From a virus, in IMG/VR virus record IMGVR_UViG_3300024999_000267, positions 1 through 33,470 of that record: 33,470 nucleotides of DNA; one strand, written 5' to 3'. Shown piece after piece: positions 25,896-33,470 of this stretch. The position numbers and the translations under genes were made by a program. The notes under the pieces are model-generated. The model saw nothing but the letters and a program-made list of their open reading frames with translations. It was not told the origin of the DNA and did not search any database. Numbering within the stretch: the stretch's first letter is position 1; each line of letters begins with the position of its first letter.

Positions 25896-28118
25896 ATGTC
25901 ACTACTAACCAAAGCAAAAAAGGTGGCTGGTAAAATCATGGGCAAAAAAGAAATGGTTCAAAATGCTGAACAAGAAGAAGCCGACCGCGAACTCATAGAA
26001 AAATGGCAACCAGTATTCGAGGCTGATAAGAGGGCTAAGAAGCCATGGGATGCAAGGTTCGATGAGTGGGAAGCAATCTATGATGCTGGCCGGGACTTCC
26101 AGAATGTCGAGGATGAATTTAGTAATTCCAACCGGACCATGAGGACTAATATCAACTTTCCTCGAATGATCGTAGAAAGTTTGATCGAATTAAAAGTTCC
26201 GGACCCCGATTTCCAAGCTATATCCAAGGATGATGAGGAATCGATTGAAAAGCTCAAACAATACGTCATGTATGTTGTTCGTTCTGCCCAGCCTTCATTA
26301 GAAGAAATCAACCTCCACAATGAACGCAGGGTTATGAAGTTCGGCGGGGCCTTTCATAAAATCCACTGGAATAACAGCGTCAAAAAGGCTGGCTATGTCG
26401 GAGAAATAGAAATCTCTATGCCGCACCCTAAAGACATCATCCCTAACCACGGCGCAACATCAATCGATGATATGGAGCATTACCATCATCCTAACAACCG
26501 CACAGCGAACTACATTACCCGTAAATGGCAGGACATTACAAAAGAAATGCTTGAGCAAAAAGCGCAGCTATTCCACGAATACGACGAAATGTCCGGCTCA
26601 CAGAGAATTAATGTAGGCGACTCTGAATCTGGCGATCAGGAAATGGGCTTAGAGAAGTACACCATCATTGAAACATCATACAAGGATGAAGATGGCGACA
26701 TATGTAAGTTCTGGTGGTCTGGTGACTTAGTGATTAAACACATACCTAAGTTTTATCATCGTCGGGATGAAGATGGCACTTCCATAAAAGCAAGCCATGA
26801 ATATGAAGGCAAGGAAGCCGACTACTACATCCCTAAGTCATGGGACCTCATTTATCAACCATTTATCCCAAGGGACAAGTCCTTTTGGGGAATCTCCATC
26901 ATGGAAGATATTCACGACATCAACGAGGCAATCAAGAAGGCGGTTTATCAACACGAAGAGGAACATTTAAAGGGAAATATTCAGCTTTTAGTTGGAAGTC
27001 AAGAGTTAAAAATAGCATTGGAGTCTTCAATTTCAAAGGTTCATTATGTGCAAGATCCTAACCAAAACGTCAAAGAGATCAACATGAGGGGCAATGTTGA
27101 CGGAGTAGCCTGGATTAATCAACTCAAAGAATGGATGCAATTACTGACCGGGGCAACAAATTCAGCTCTTGGTGTGCGAGATCAAGGCGTAACGTCTGGT
27201 AAGCAAGCACAAGTGTATGTTGAGCAAGCAAACTTCAAGGTAGCCCTTAAATCGGCTTATAAGGCATCGGCGTACAAGAGGATATACAGAACTATTGCAG
27301 ATTTTGCATTAGCCTTTGTAGACGAAGAGAGGCCGTTCAGGATTAAAGGTGAACCACCTGCGCCACCTATGCCATCAGCTCCAGGTACACCAGCTATGCC
27401 GGGGCAAGCCCCTGTACCTCCTACCGCGGACCCCAACGCTACTAAACCAAAAGCTCAGTATGGCAAGTTTGACAGATTGGCAATGCTCAAGGATCAATCA
27501 GGAAACTACATTTATCCTGATTTTGATATCGAGATTAGTGCTGAATCTGGTTTTATGAAGTCGAGAGTTGAGATATTCAACACCTTGAGCAACTTGGCAG
27601 GACAAGGACGGTTTGAACCAAACCCCGGCAATCTAACATTCTTGAAGTTGCTTAATAAGTTGGGTGTTCCCGATCTTCAGGCTGTCATTGATGAGATGGG
27701 CGAGATTATTAAGCAATCTCAACAGGCTCCACCTAAGCAGGAAATACCAAAGCCTCCCACCGAGTCGATACCGTTTAAGGATTTGCCGCCATCGGGACAA
27801 ATACAAATGGCTGCTAAGGCAGGGATACAGCTTACTGTCGAGGATATACAGCAAATGCAAGCTATGATGCAAGCGCAGAACCAAGGAAAGCAACCACAGG
27901 TCACACAATCGCCTGAGAGCAGTAAGCAACCACAGGGCAAGCCGAAACTATCACCTGAGATAATGAAGGCGTTAGAGAAGCTTCCTGAACCTGTGGCGAG
28001 GTTGTTAATGCAGATGGAACCTGATAAGTTGATGGTGTTGCTGGATAATCCGAATGAGTTAATGGCAGTTGTTGAGCAGATTATGGCGCAAGAACAAGGA
28101 GGTGGACAGGGTGCTTAA
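25896..28118 (+). CDS. Phage portal protein
   Basis: The 740-residue protein follows the terminase and has the features of a large portal of the podovirus-like type. An N-terminal helical part (DRELIEKWQPVFEADKRAKK) is followed by a membrane- or ring-forming core (FGGAFHKIHWNNSVKKAGYV, PHPKDIIPNHGATSIDDMEH, YQPFIPRDKSFWGISIMED). The crown region TNSALGVRDQGVTSGKQAQV is typical of portals. The last 250 residues are proline- and glutamine-rich with low complexity. The dodecameric portal forms the DNA channel and binds the terminase. GAGGTG precedes the ATG. Confidence 0.88.
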   Translation: MSLLTKAKKVAGKIMGKKEMVQNAEQEEADRELIEKWQPVFEADKRAKKPWDARFDEWEAIYDAGRDFQNVEDEFSNSNRTMRTNINFPRMIVESLIELKVPDPDFQAISKDDEESIEKLKQYVMYVVRSAQPSLEEINLHNERRVMKFGGAFHKIHWNNSVKKAGYVGEIEISMPHPKDIIPNHGATSIDDMEHYHHPNNRTANYITRKWQDITKEMLEQKAQLFHEYDEMSGSQRINVGDSESGDQEMGLEKYTIIETSYKDEDGDICKFWWSGDLVIKHIPKFYHRRDEDGTSIKASHEYEGKEADYYIPKSWDLIYQPFIPRDKSFWGISIMEDIHDINEAIKKAVYQHEEEHLKGNIQLLVGSQELKIALESSISKVHYVQDPNQNVKEINMRGNVDGVAWINQLKEWMQLLTGATNSALGVRDQGVTSGKQAQVYVEQANFKVALKSAYKASAYKRIYRTIADFALAFVDEERPFRIKGEPPAPPMPSAPGTPAMPGQAPVPPTADPNATKPKAQYGKFDRLAMLKDQSGNYIYPDFDIEISAESGFMKSRVEIFNTLSNLAGQGRFEPNPGNLTFLKLLNKLGVPDLQAVIDEMGEIIKQSQQAPPKQEIPKPPTESIPFKDLPPSGQIQMAAKAGIQLTVEDIQQMQAMMQAQNQGKQPQVTQSPESSKQPQGKPKLSPEIMKALEKLPEPVARLLMQMEPDKLMVLLDNPNELMAVVEQIMAQEQGGGQGA

Positions 28119-28239
28119 ACTTGAGAGGGTAAAGGTAGAGAGCTATAGGAGAGGAAAAGACAAACCGCCGATTATTAGCTATAAGATTGGGTTGTTTCGG
28201 TATACAAAAGGTGAGATCCATACGCTATTTTTAATATAA
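28111..28239 (+). CDS. 42-residue basic protein
   Basis: GTG at 28111 follows AAGGAGGTGG within the portal gene's end. The product MLKLERVKVESYRRGKDKPP is basic and ends in a hydrophobic strand. Unrecognised. Confidence 0.45.
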   Translation: MLKLERVKVESYRRGKDKPPIISYKIGLFRYTKGEIHTLFLI

Positions 28240-28248
28240 GGAGGAGCT

Positions 28249-28383
28249 ATGATGGCTAAGAAAACAGCAAAACAAGCGATGAAAGAGTCCGGCAAGAAGC
28301 CCGATATGGGCAAGATGGAAATGGGAATGATGGGTAAGATGCCGATGAAAAAGGGCGCAGGGAAGAAAGGTAAGGGGTGTTAA
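28249..28383 (+). CDS. Met/Lys/Gly-rich mini-protein
   Basis: ATG at 28249 (or 28252) follows AAGGAGGAGC. The 44-residue product consists largely of Met, Lys and Gly (KPDMGKMEMGMMGKMPMKKG) with one terminal Cys. Such low-complexity basic peptides occur between phage head genes and could be minor structural parts, but no function is shown. Confidence 0.55.
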   Translation: MMAKKTAKQAMKESGKKPDMGKMEMGMMGKMPMKKGAGKKGKGC

Positions 28384-28385
28384 GT

Positions 28386-28595
28386 ATGTCTAATAATCTA
28401 GTTGATCAATGCGGAAGCAAAGTAACGGTGTGGTGCAGTGATGGAAATGCTATGGAGAACCGAACTCTACTAACCTTAGATACATTCGGGATTGTCGTAA
28501 CGCCATGCTCCGGCGAACATGCTGTGTTTGTTCCATGGGTGATGGTCAAGTACATTGACTATAAAGCTTATGGAAACAAGGAAGAAAACGAATAA
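28386..28595 (+). CDS. Hypothetical beta-rich protein
   Basis: The ATG at 28386 follows AAGGGGTG. The 69-residue product (MSNNLVDQCGSKVTVWCSDG) alternates short strands (TLLTLDTFGIVVTPCSGEHA, VFVPWVMVKYIDY), like an Sm-like or small barrel. A role in head assembly is suggested only by position. Confidence 0.55.
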   Translation: MSNNLVDQCGSKVTVWCSDGNAMENRTLLTLDTFGIVVTPCSGEHAVFVPWVMVKYIDYKAYGNKEENE

Positions 28596-28665
28596 TAGCC
28601 AACTGATGAGCTGAGAAGGCTCTTTTATTATGCCTATTTTTATTGGAAAGGAGGTGGATCAACAC

Positions 28666-28809
28666 ATGGGACAGAATTTAAAGACCCCGATGCCGTGTAA
28701 GGCGTCCTTCCAGTTTGGTTCTTCGGGCGAGACTAGCAAGCCTGCTACAAAAATCCTGAAAAATCAGGGGGACCTGAGATCAAAGAAATCAAACAATAAC
28801 GGGAAATGA
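28666..28809 (+). CDS. 47-residue polar protein
   Basis: ATG at 28666 is behind GGAAAGGAGGTGG, a very strong ribosome site. The product MGQNLKTPMPCKASFQFGSS ends in a Lys/Asn/Ser tail. Unrecognised. Confidence 0.5.
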   Translation: MGQNLKTPMPCKASFQFGSSGETSKPATKILKNQGDLRSKKSNNNGK

Positions 28810-28821
28810 GAATAACCCAAC

Positions 28822-28847
28822 AAAGGCGGCAATACGAGCCGCCTTTT
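28822..28847 (+). terminator. Terminator before the scaffold gene
   Basis: AAAGGCGGC (28822-28830) and GCCGCCTTT (28838-28846) form a 9-bp stem with a 7-base loop, followed by TTCC. It may partly isolate the portal transcript from the capsid genes. Confidence 0.75.
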
Positions 28848-28925
28848 CCTATGCCTAGTAGTGGCGGTAACGCTCACCTAACGAGTGATAACGGCGGCGG
28901 CTGACAATACGCAGGAGGTAGACAC

Positions 28926-29801
28926 ATGACACTATTTAATTTGAACTTACGTCCATTTATGGATGAAGTAGACAGCGGTGGAGGTGGAGGGGAACCCGCA
29001 CCCTCAAGCAATGAACCAGTAAACACGGAACCAACAGGAGAACCAAACGGTGGCGTAGCTGACCCGGAACCGGGTACTGACCCCGCCAGTCAGAAAGCGG
29101 TACAAACTCCTGAACAAAATGCTGCCTTTGCCGAGTTAAGGCGCAGTAAGGAAGCGGCCGAACGACGAGCTAGTGAAGTCGAGAATCAGCGCAGACGCGA
29201 TATTGAAGTTGCCAGAAAGTACGGAAAAGACTACAACGTCTACTCTGATGCTGACGTAGCTGCTCAATATGGTAGGTCGCATGGACTTAATACGGTGGCA
29301 GAGTTTGAAGCTGCCTTGCAAAAAGAGAAGCAAGACGCTGAGTACAAAGCTAAGGGGATCGACCCGGACGCAATGAACCAGCTTATCGAGAATCATCCGG
29401 CTATCAAGGCCGCTAAGGTACAACAGGGACAATCACTTGTTAATTCTGAGATTAAAGAGTTAGCTACCGAGTACCCGGATCTCAAGGTAAAGACCTTGGC
29501 CGATATGCAAGCGTTACCGAACTTCGAGGCTATTAAGGAGAAGGCGTACAGAGGGATGACCCTTTTAGAAGCTTATGAGGCTGTTAACCGCGCCGAGATT
29601 CGCCAAAGGGCTAAGGAAGAAGGGGCGCAAGGGGCTATTCGCAATATCGGGTCCAAGAATCATCTTGGGACTGAGAAGTCAGGGAATCAGCAACAGGGTA
29701 AAGAGGTTGAAGTGAGCGCAGAGAAGATGCGCGTTTGGAGGGCTATGGGGTACACGGAAGCGGAGGCCCGTAAGAAAGAAGCAAAGTATTTAAAGAAATA
29801 A
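28926..29801 (+). CDS. Capsid scaffolding protein
   Basis: The 291-residue protein has the usual scaffold layout. A short polar N-terminus and Pro/Gly/Glu-rich tail (EPVNTEPTGEPNGG) come first. A coiled coil follows (NAAFAELRRSKEAAERRASE, ENQRRRDIEVARKYG). Helical middle segments and a basic C-terminus (RVWRAMGYTEAEARKKEAKY) complete it. It sits directly upstream of the decoration and major capsid genes. It guides procapsid assembly and is removed later. GGAGGTAGAC precedes the ATG. Confidence 0.8.
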   Translation: MTLFNLNLRPFMDEVDSGGGGGEPAPSSNEPVNTEPTGEPNGGVADPEPGTDPASQKAVQTPEQNAAFAELRRSKEAAERRASEVENQRRRDIEVARKYGKDYNVYSDADVAAQYGRSHGLNTVAEFEAALQKEKQDAEYKAKGIDPDAMNQLIENHPAIKAAKVQQGQSLVNSEIKELATEYPDLKVKTLADMQALPNFEAIKEKAYRGMTLLEAYEAVNRAEIRQRAKEEGAQGAIRNIGSKNHLGTEKSGNQQQGKEVEVSAEKMRVWRAMGYTEAEARKKEAKYLKK

Positions 29802-29815
29802 GGAGAGTGTGAACC

Positions 29816-30235
29816 ATGGCGTTAAAGATTATCGGTAGCATCCTTGGGAACTACCACGGCAAGTTTGTAGAGGATCTTTACATGACTGATTCGGAGGCGG
29901 CTGTCGTTGGGACAGGCTATTACCTTTCCTCAGGAAGATGGACAAAATCGGCGGCTACTGCTGCGGTTGAGGCTGTTTGCGTTAAGGCGGCTGTTGCCGG
30001 GACTGATGTATTGGCAGTGATGGAGTTGGTTAAGCCGGGTGACATCATTGAGGCTGATTATACCGGGACTGCTGATGCGGCGTTCTTGCCGGGGTTGAAG
30101 TTGGCTGTGTTGGATGCCAATGGGATTAATGTGGCCTCTGCTACTGTGACCGGTGGATGTTTGCGGATCTTGAAAAAGGATGCTGTTAATTTGAAAGTTC
30201 AAGTAATTGCCAGCAAAAACATTTGCCAGGCTTAA
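29816..30235 (+). CDS. Capsid decoration-like structural protein
   Basis: The 139-residue product is beta-rich and alanine/valine-rich (AVVGTGYYLSSGRWTKSAAT, AVMELVKPGDIIEADYTGT). Small proteins of this composition between scaffold and major capsid usually decorate the head surface. The ATG follows AAGGAGAGTG. Identification is by position and composition. Confidence 0.65.
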   Translation: MALKIIGSILGNYHGKFVEDLYMTDSEAAVVGTGYYLSSGRWTKSAATAAVEAVCVKAAVAGTDVLAVMELVKPGDIIEADYTGTADAAFLPGLKLAVLDANGINVASATVTGGCLRILKKDAVNLKVQVIASKNICQA

Positions 30236-30262
30236 ATTTAAGAAAGATAGAGGTGTATTAGA

Positions 30263-31237
30263 ATGGGTGTAATGATTCAAGATTCAAGTAATTTCCAAAA
30301 GATGGTAGGTTTGTATGAAAATCCCATCTTAGAATATTGGCAGGATAAATACGCTGCGGCTTCTAAGGATGCAGGTATTCCGATGTTGTTCGATACCGTT
30401 CAATCAGATAACGCCACTGAAGCAATCAGCGAAATGGTAGGAGCCGTTGACTTTACTCAATGGAATGGAGAATTCACCTACTCATCCGTAAAAGAGGGGG
30501 GTACTAAAGTATGGACTCCCATAATTTTCCAAGCAGGGATGAAGTATGACCGTTTCTTGCTATCTAATGCTAAGTTGATTAACCTCAAAACTGAGCATGG
30601 TATGTTTGCTCTTGGCGCAGCTCGTACTCGTAAGGAATGCGCTGGCGGTATCTTTACCTATGCCGACCAAGCAGGGGGCTATAGCGTCAACGGGGTTCCG
30701 CTCGCGTGGAACAAAACCGCGAATGGACTTCCAATAGCTTCCAGTTCGCAAACTTCGTCTAACTATGAATCGACTCAAGATAACCTTGAAGCCTTAGAAC
30801 TAAATGAAGAGAATCTCGAAGTTGTGTGCCAAAAGATGTTTGACTCAAAAGACGAGAATGGGCGCCGGGCTGGGATGTCTCCAAATTTGCTTGTTGTGCC
30901 TACAGCACTCCGCAAACGGGCATTAGAGATTGTTGGTTCTACTGGTAAGTCGGATACCGCAGACAACAATGCAAACGTGTATGACGGGAACATCGAAGTT
31001 TTGGTGTGGGACCAATTCCGTAGACAGGTTGGGAAGACCGGACAACCTTGGTGCGTTGTTGATAAGCAAGCAGCGAAGGAAAGTCTTAAGATCGTGAACA
31101 GATTAGAGTCAGGAGACGAATACGAGCTAATTTCATGGAAAACAGACAGTGACCAAACATGGACCATTGGTTCGCTAATGTGGCTGTCTATGGGCGCTTT
31201 CTCATGGCATCCTTTTCAATTCTCAATTCCGGCGTAA
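30263..31237 (+). CDS. Major capsid protein
   Basis: The 324-residue protein is the expected size and sits after scaffold and decoration genes. It has sequence blocks of HK97-fold capsid proteins of the Mu gpT-like type: VDFTQWNGEFTYSSVKEGG, WTPIIFQAGMKYDRFLLSNA, LEVVCQKMFDSKDENGR, SPNLLVVPTALRKRALEIVG, and VLVWDQFRRQ. It polymerises into the icosahedral shell. GAGGTG lies before the ATG. It is followed by a new promoter for the HNH gene. Confidence 0.85.
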   Translation: MGVMIQDSSNFQKMVGLYENPILEYWQDKYAAASKDAGIPMLFDTVQSDNATEAISEMVGAVDFTQWNGEFTYSSVKEGGTKVWTPIIFQAGMKYDRFLLSNAKLINLKTEHGMFALGAARTRKECAGGIFTYADQAGGYSVNGVPLAWNKTANGLPIASSSQTSSNYESTQDNLEALELNEENLEVVCQKMFDSKDENGRRAGMSPNLLVVPTALRKRALEIVGSTGKSDTADNNANVYDGNIEVLVWDQFRRQVGKTGQPWCVVDKQAAKESLKIVNRLESGDEYELISWKTDSDQTWTIGSLMWLSMGAFSWHPFQFSIPA

Positions 31238-31255
31238 ATTTACAAGACGTAACGA

Positions 31256-31285
31256 TTGACAAATTAATCCGCGACATGGTATAAT
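31256..31285 (+). promoter_or_regulatory. Near-perfect sigma-A promoter for the HNH gene at 31319
   Basis: TTGACA (31256-31261), 18-bp spacer, TATAAT (31280-31285). Both boxes match the consensus exactly. It lies directly after the major capsid stop, giving the nuclease its own expression in the middle of the late operon. Confidence 0.85.
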
Positions 31286-31308
31286 TAAGGTAGTAAAACG
31301 TGTCGCGG
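31269..31308. promoter_or_regulatory. Inverted repeat flanking the -10 box
   Basis: CCGCGACA (31269-31276) and TGTCGCGG (31301-31308) are perfect inverse copies 32 bp apart, one in the spacer and one just before the GGAGGT ribosome site. The left arm lies upstream of the transcript, so this is more likely a DNA operator than an RNA hairpin. No regulator gene is adjacent. Confidence 0.65.
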
Positions 31309-31318
31309 AGGTATTTGC

Positions 31319-32920
31319 ATGATTAAAAATTGTCCAGTATGTAGTAAGGAATTCAATGCACTTGGTCCAACTGTGAACTGTTCTCCGGAATGTACAAAGC
31401 AAGCCAAGAGGATTAGAAATGGCCACTTTAACACAAGAGAACATTTCTGCCCTAACTGCAAGGAGAAGTTCGAACCAGTTAACGGCAAACAAGTATTCTG
31501 CTCCGAGGAATGTTGGCGCGATGCAAACAGCGAGAGATTGAAAGCCCGATCCAATCGAGGCGCTATGCGTCATCACGACAAAAAGATGTTTGGCGGAAAC
31601 CGGGAGATTGTTCTCCTCAGAGATGGGCATAAATGTACCAAATGTGGTTCTACTAACAAAGTCGGGGTGTACCACAAGGAACAGCCGCGCGATGGAGAAG
31701 ATGTAGACCATAGTCTTGATAACCTAATTGCTCTTTGTGGAACTTGTTATTTTGAGGAATATGTAAAACGCGAGTCAGTTGCATTCTTCTCTACAGCGTG
31801 TCAGCAATGCGGTAAGGAATTCAAAACTACATTGTATCGGCAATCTATTGGTTCAGGAAAGTATTGTTCGAAAGAATGCTCGGATGCTGGTCATGTAAAA
31901 CTTAAAGACTCGGATGAGCTAACTAAAGCCAGTAGGCCGAATTGGTTCAAGGTTGTTTGCTCAAATTGCGGTATCGAATTTGAGGTTCCACCCCATCGCA
32001 TTGCAAGCGGAAAGGCATTATATTGTAGTCGTTCCTGCAGAACCATAGTCGAGAACCGCAAGCGAGCGAAACCAAAACCGGAAAAACCCGTAAAACTAAT
32101 TGCAAAAGAGGGGTATAAATTCTGCATAAAGTGCGGTGACGAATTACTAGCAACGGAAGAATTCTTCCATAAACGTGTTGATAATGGAGTCGCTAAATTA
32201 AAAAGCACTTGCAAGAAATGTACCTCATTGCAAGGGATTGGTAATTACGCCACTAATCGGGATGCGATAAGGGAACGGCAAAAGAAGAGTCATGACAAAA
32301 ACAAGGATGAATCGAACGCTCGTAGTCGCGAAAGATACCAAAACGGCGGCAAAGAAAAGAAGTCGGCATACTACGTAGAAAACAAGGATGTCATAAATGA
32401 AAAGGCAACAAAGCGCAGGGAGGCTAACCGCGAGAACATTCGAGTTATTGCTAGGGAATACAGCAAACGACCCGAAGTAATGAAGCGTAAGGCTGAACAG
32501 CGAAAAGCGAATCCTGAAAAATATCGTAATCGGTATAACCTTTATTATCGCGGAGAGGGCAAAGAGCGCATAATCGCCATTGGCAAGCGTAGGGACGCGA
32601 AGAAGAAAAATGCAGTCGCGACTCTAACTCCTGAGCAGTGGCTTGATACCCTCGAATCTTTCGGAAACTGTTGTGTATATTGTGGCGATAAACTAACCAA
32701 TGTTCAACAGGACCATGTGATTCCGGTATCTTCCGGTGGTGGTTATACTAAGAAAAATATGCTCCCTGCTTGCAAATCTTGTAATTCTAGTAAGCATAAC
32801 CATTCATTAGAAGAGTGGTATCCAAAACAGCCATCGTTCTCCCCCGAACGCCTAACAAAAATCCACTCATGGATCGGCTTCGACTCAAAATCAAACACCC
32901 AACAACTAGCACTCTACTAA
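31319..32920 (+). CDS. Large multi-zinc-ribbon HNH endonuclease
   Basis: This 533-residue protein is about twice the normal size. It has five CxxC...C ribbons: C5/C8/C21/C25, C44/C47/C61/C65, C161/C164/C183/C187, C214/C217/C236/C240, and C269/C272/C298/C301. A first HNH-like fold (residues 85-150, CTKCG, VYHKEQ, ALCGTCYF) has lost its last histidine. A long basic linker (305-440) is followed by an intact C-terminal HNH (CVYCG, QQDHVIPVSSGGG, KKNMLPACKSCN). It sits between capsid genes with its own promoter and terminator, so it is an autonomous, probably mobile nuclease. Confidence 0.85.
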   Translation: MIKNCPVCSKEFNALGPTVNCSPECTKQAKRIRNGHFNTREHFCPNCKEKFEPVNGKQVFCSEECWRDANSERLKARSNRGAMRHHDKKMFGGNREIVLLRDGHKCTKCGSTNKVGVYHKEQPRDGEDVDHSLDNLIALCGTCYFEEYVKRESVAFFSTACQQCGKEFKTTLYRQSIGSGKYCSKECSDAGHVKLKDSDELTKASRPNWFKVVCSNCGIEFEVPPHRIASGKALYCSRSCRTIVENRKRAKPKPEKPVKLIAKEGYKFCIKCGDELLATEEFFHKRVDNGVAKLKSTCKKCTSLQGIGNYATNRDAIRERQKKSHDKNKDESNARSRERYQNGGKEKKSAYYVENKDVINEKATKRREANRENIRVIAREYSKRPEVMKRKAEQRKANPEKYRNRYNLYYRGEGKERIIAIGKRRDAKKKNAVATLTPEQWLDTLESFGNCCVYCGDKLTNVQQDHVIPVSSGGGYTKKNMLPACKSCNSSKHNHSLEEWYPKQPSFSPERLTKIHSWIGFDSKSNTQQLALY

Positions 32921-32932
32921 AGAGTGCTTTTC
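32908..32932 (+). terminator. Terminator of the multi-ribbon HNH gene
   Basis: AGCACTCT (32908-32915) pairs with AGAGTGCT (32921-32928), loop ACTAA, then TTTTC. The stem includes the gene's last codons. Confidence 0.75.
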
Positions 32933-32989
32933 TAATTTAATGCGGCAAAAGCCGTGGGACAATCCTGTTAAATTAAAGGAGGCAAAATC

Positions 32990-33470
32990 ATGGGATTCAC
33001 GCATTTTAGTAAAGTATCGGGCATTGAAGGTATATTCCAAGGTCCATCCGGCTACGAAAGCCAAATCTTCGGCAATGTAGTCGCGGGCAATCGCTACTAT
33101 GTAGATGTAAACTTCGGCGTTGACACAAACAATGGTTCAAGTTGGGAGCGTCCCTTCAAAACACTTGCAGCCGCAATAGTAGCCAGCAACGCCAATATAG
33201 CCTTAAGCTCAAAAGGCTGGGCAGCTAGAAATCAGATCTACTACAAAGGTGACAATAACGAAGCAGCAGCAGAAACCCTTATCACGCTACCTAATAAATG
33301 CGACGTTATCGGCGTGGGCTCCTACGACCACAGACCCACACCTATGATGATCGGCAACCACGTAATCGGTGCAGGTGCCTATATGGGATGCCGATTCTTC
33401 AACATGGGCTTTATGTCACCGGCGGCAGGCGGGGTTATCTTCACTGTCCCAACAACTACCTCCGGGCTTG
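32990..33470 (+). CDS. Structural protein with beta-helix-like repeats (partial)
   Basis: The ATG at 32990 follows AAAGGAGGCAA and the frame is open to the right edge (160 codons). The sequence VDVNFGVDTNNGSSWERPFK followed by TLAAAIVAS is typical of phage right-handed parallel beta-helix proteins, which often act as minor structural, tailspike or adsorption proteins. The rest, with GAYMGCRFFNMGF strands, fits that fold. The gene continues outside the window. Confidence 0.75.
   Translation, partial: MGFTHFSKVSGIEGIFQGPSGYESQIFGNVVAGNRYYVDVNFGVDTNNGSSWERPFKTLAAAIVASNANIALSSKGWAARNQIYYKGDNNEAAAETLITLPNKCDVIGVGSYDHRPTPMMIGNHVIGAGAYMGCRFFNMGFMSPAAGGVIFTVPTTTSGL

Noticed and set aside
1-33470. 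CRISPR array
   Set aside because: No set of evenly spaced repeats of 23-40 bases is visible anywhere in the window.

Overview
This window reads as part of a tailed bacteriophage or prophage genome of a low-to-moderate GC Bacillota host, possibly a Clostridia- or Negativicutes-type anaerobe. The evidence is strong AGGAGG-type ribosome binding sites, frequent GTG and TTG starts, tightly overlapping small genes, and a complete head module. I see no integrase, lysis genes or tail-assembly genes, and no bacterial housekeeping genes, so temperate lifestyle and host species cannot be decided here.

Layout. Positions 1-16075 are an early region on the plus strand: small zinc-binding and helix-turn-helix proteins, an AbrB-like regulator, a SNF2-type helicase, a DNA methyltransferase, a replication initiator-like protein, a helicase loader, a dCMP-deaminase-like enzyme, SSB, a beta-sandwich lipoprotein, a DUF1064 protein, a MazG-like pyrophosphohydrolase, a DUF1599-like protein, two proteins resembling the RNA polymerase alpha C-terminal domain, and a final regulator candidate before a strong terminator (16159-16200). 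Positions 16307-20162 form a minus-strand operon of 11 genes, driven from about 20203-20230. It contains an ArdC-like antirestriction protein plus ten mostly unknown small genes, and is a candidate anti-defence block. From 20328 the plus strand resumes with terminase small subunit, a RepL-like protein, a terminase large subunit in pieces, portal, scaffold, decoration-like protein, major capsid protein, and the start of a beta-helix-like structural protein at the right edge.

The early and late modules are punctuated by nuclease genes. There are free-standing HNH endonucleases at 2771, 4790, 24045 and 31319, and a TnpB RNA-guided nuclease at 8116. Three ribbon-helix-helix genes and one XRE-family repressor lie on the minus strand, each divergent from a nuclease gene or from the nuclease-interrupted terminase. 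They are separated from it by compact back-to-back promoters with 17-bp spacers and, in several cases, inverted repeats. This recurring arrangement of small repressor, divergent promoter and nuclease is the most system-like feature of the window.

The second standout is the terminase large subunit. The ATPase half (23143-24045) is separated from the nuclease half by an HNH gene that overlaps both sides. The downstream half is itself broken by a CCC-TAG stop that a +1 shift would bypass exactly into the conserved continuation. Function assignments rest on motifs and recalled family similarity; no database search was run.
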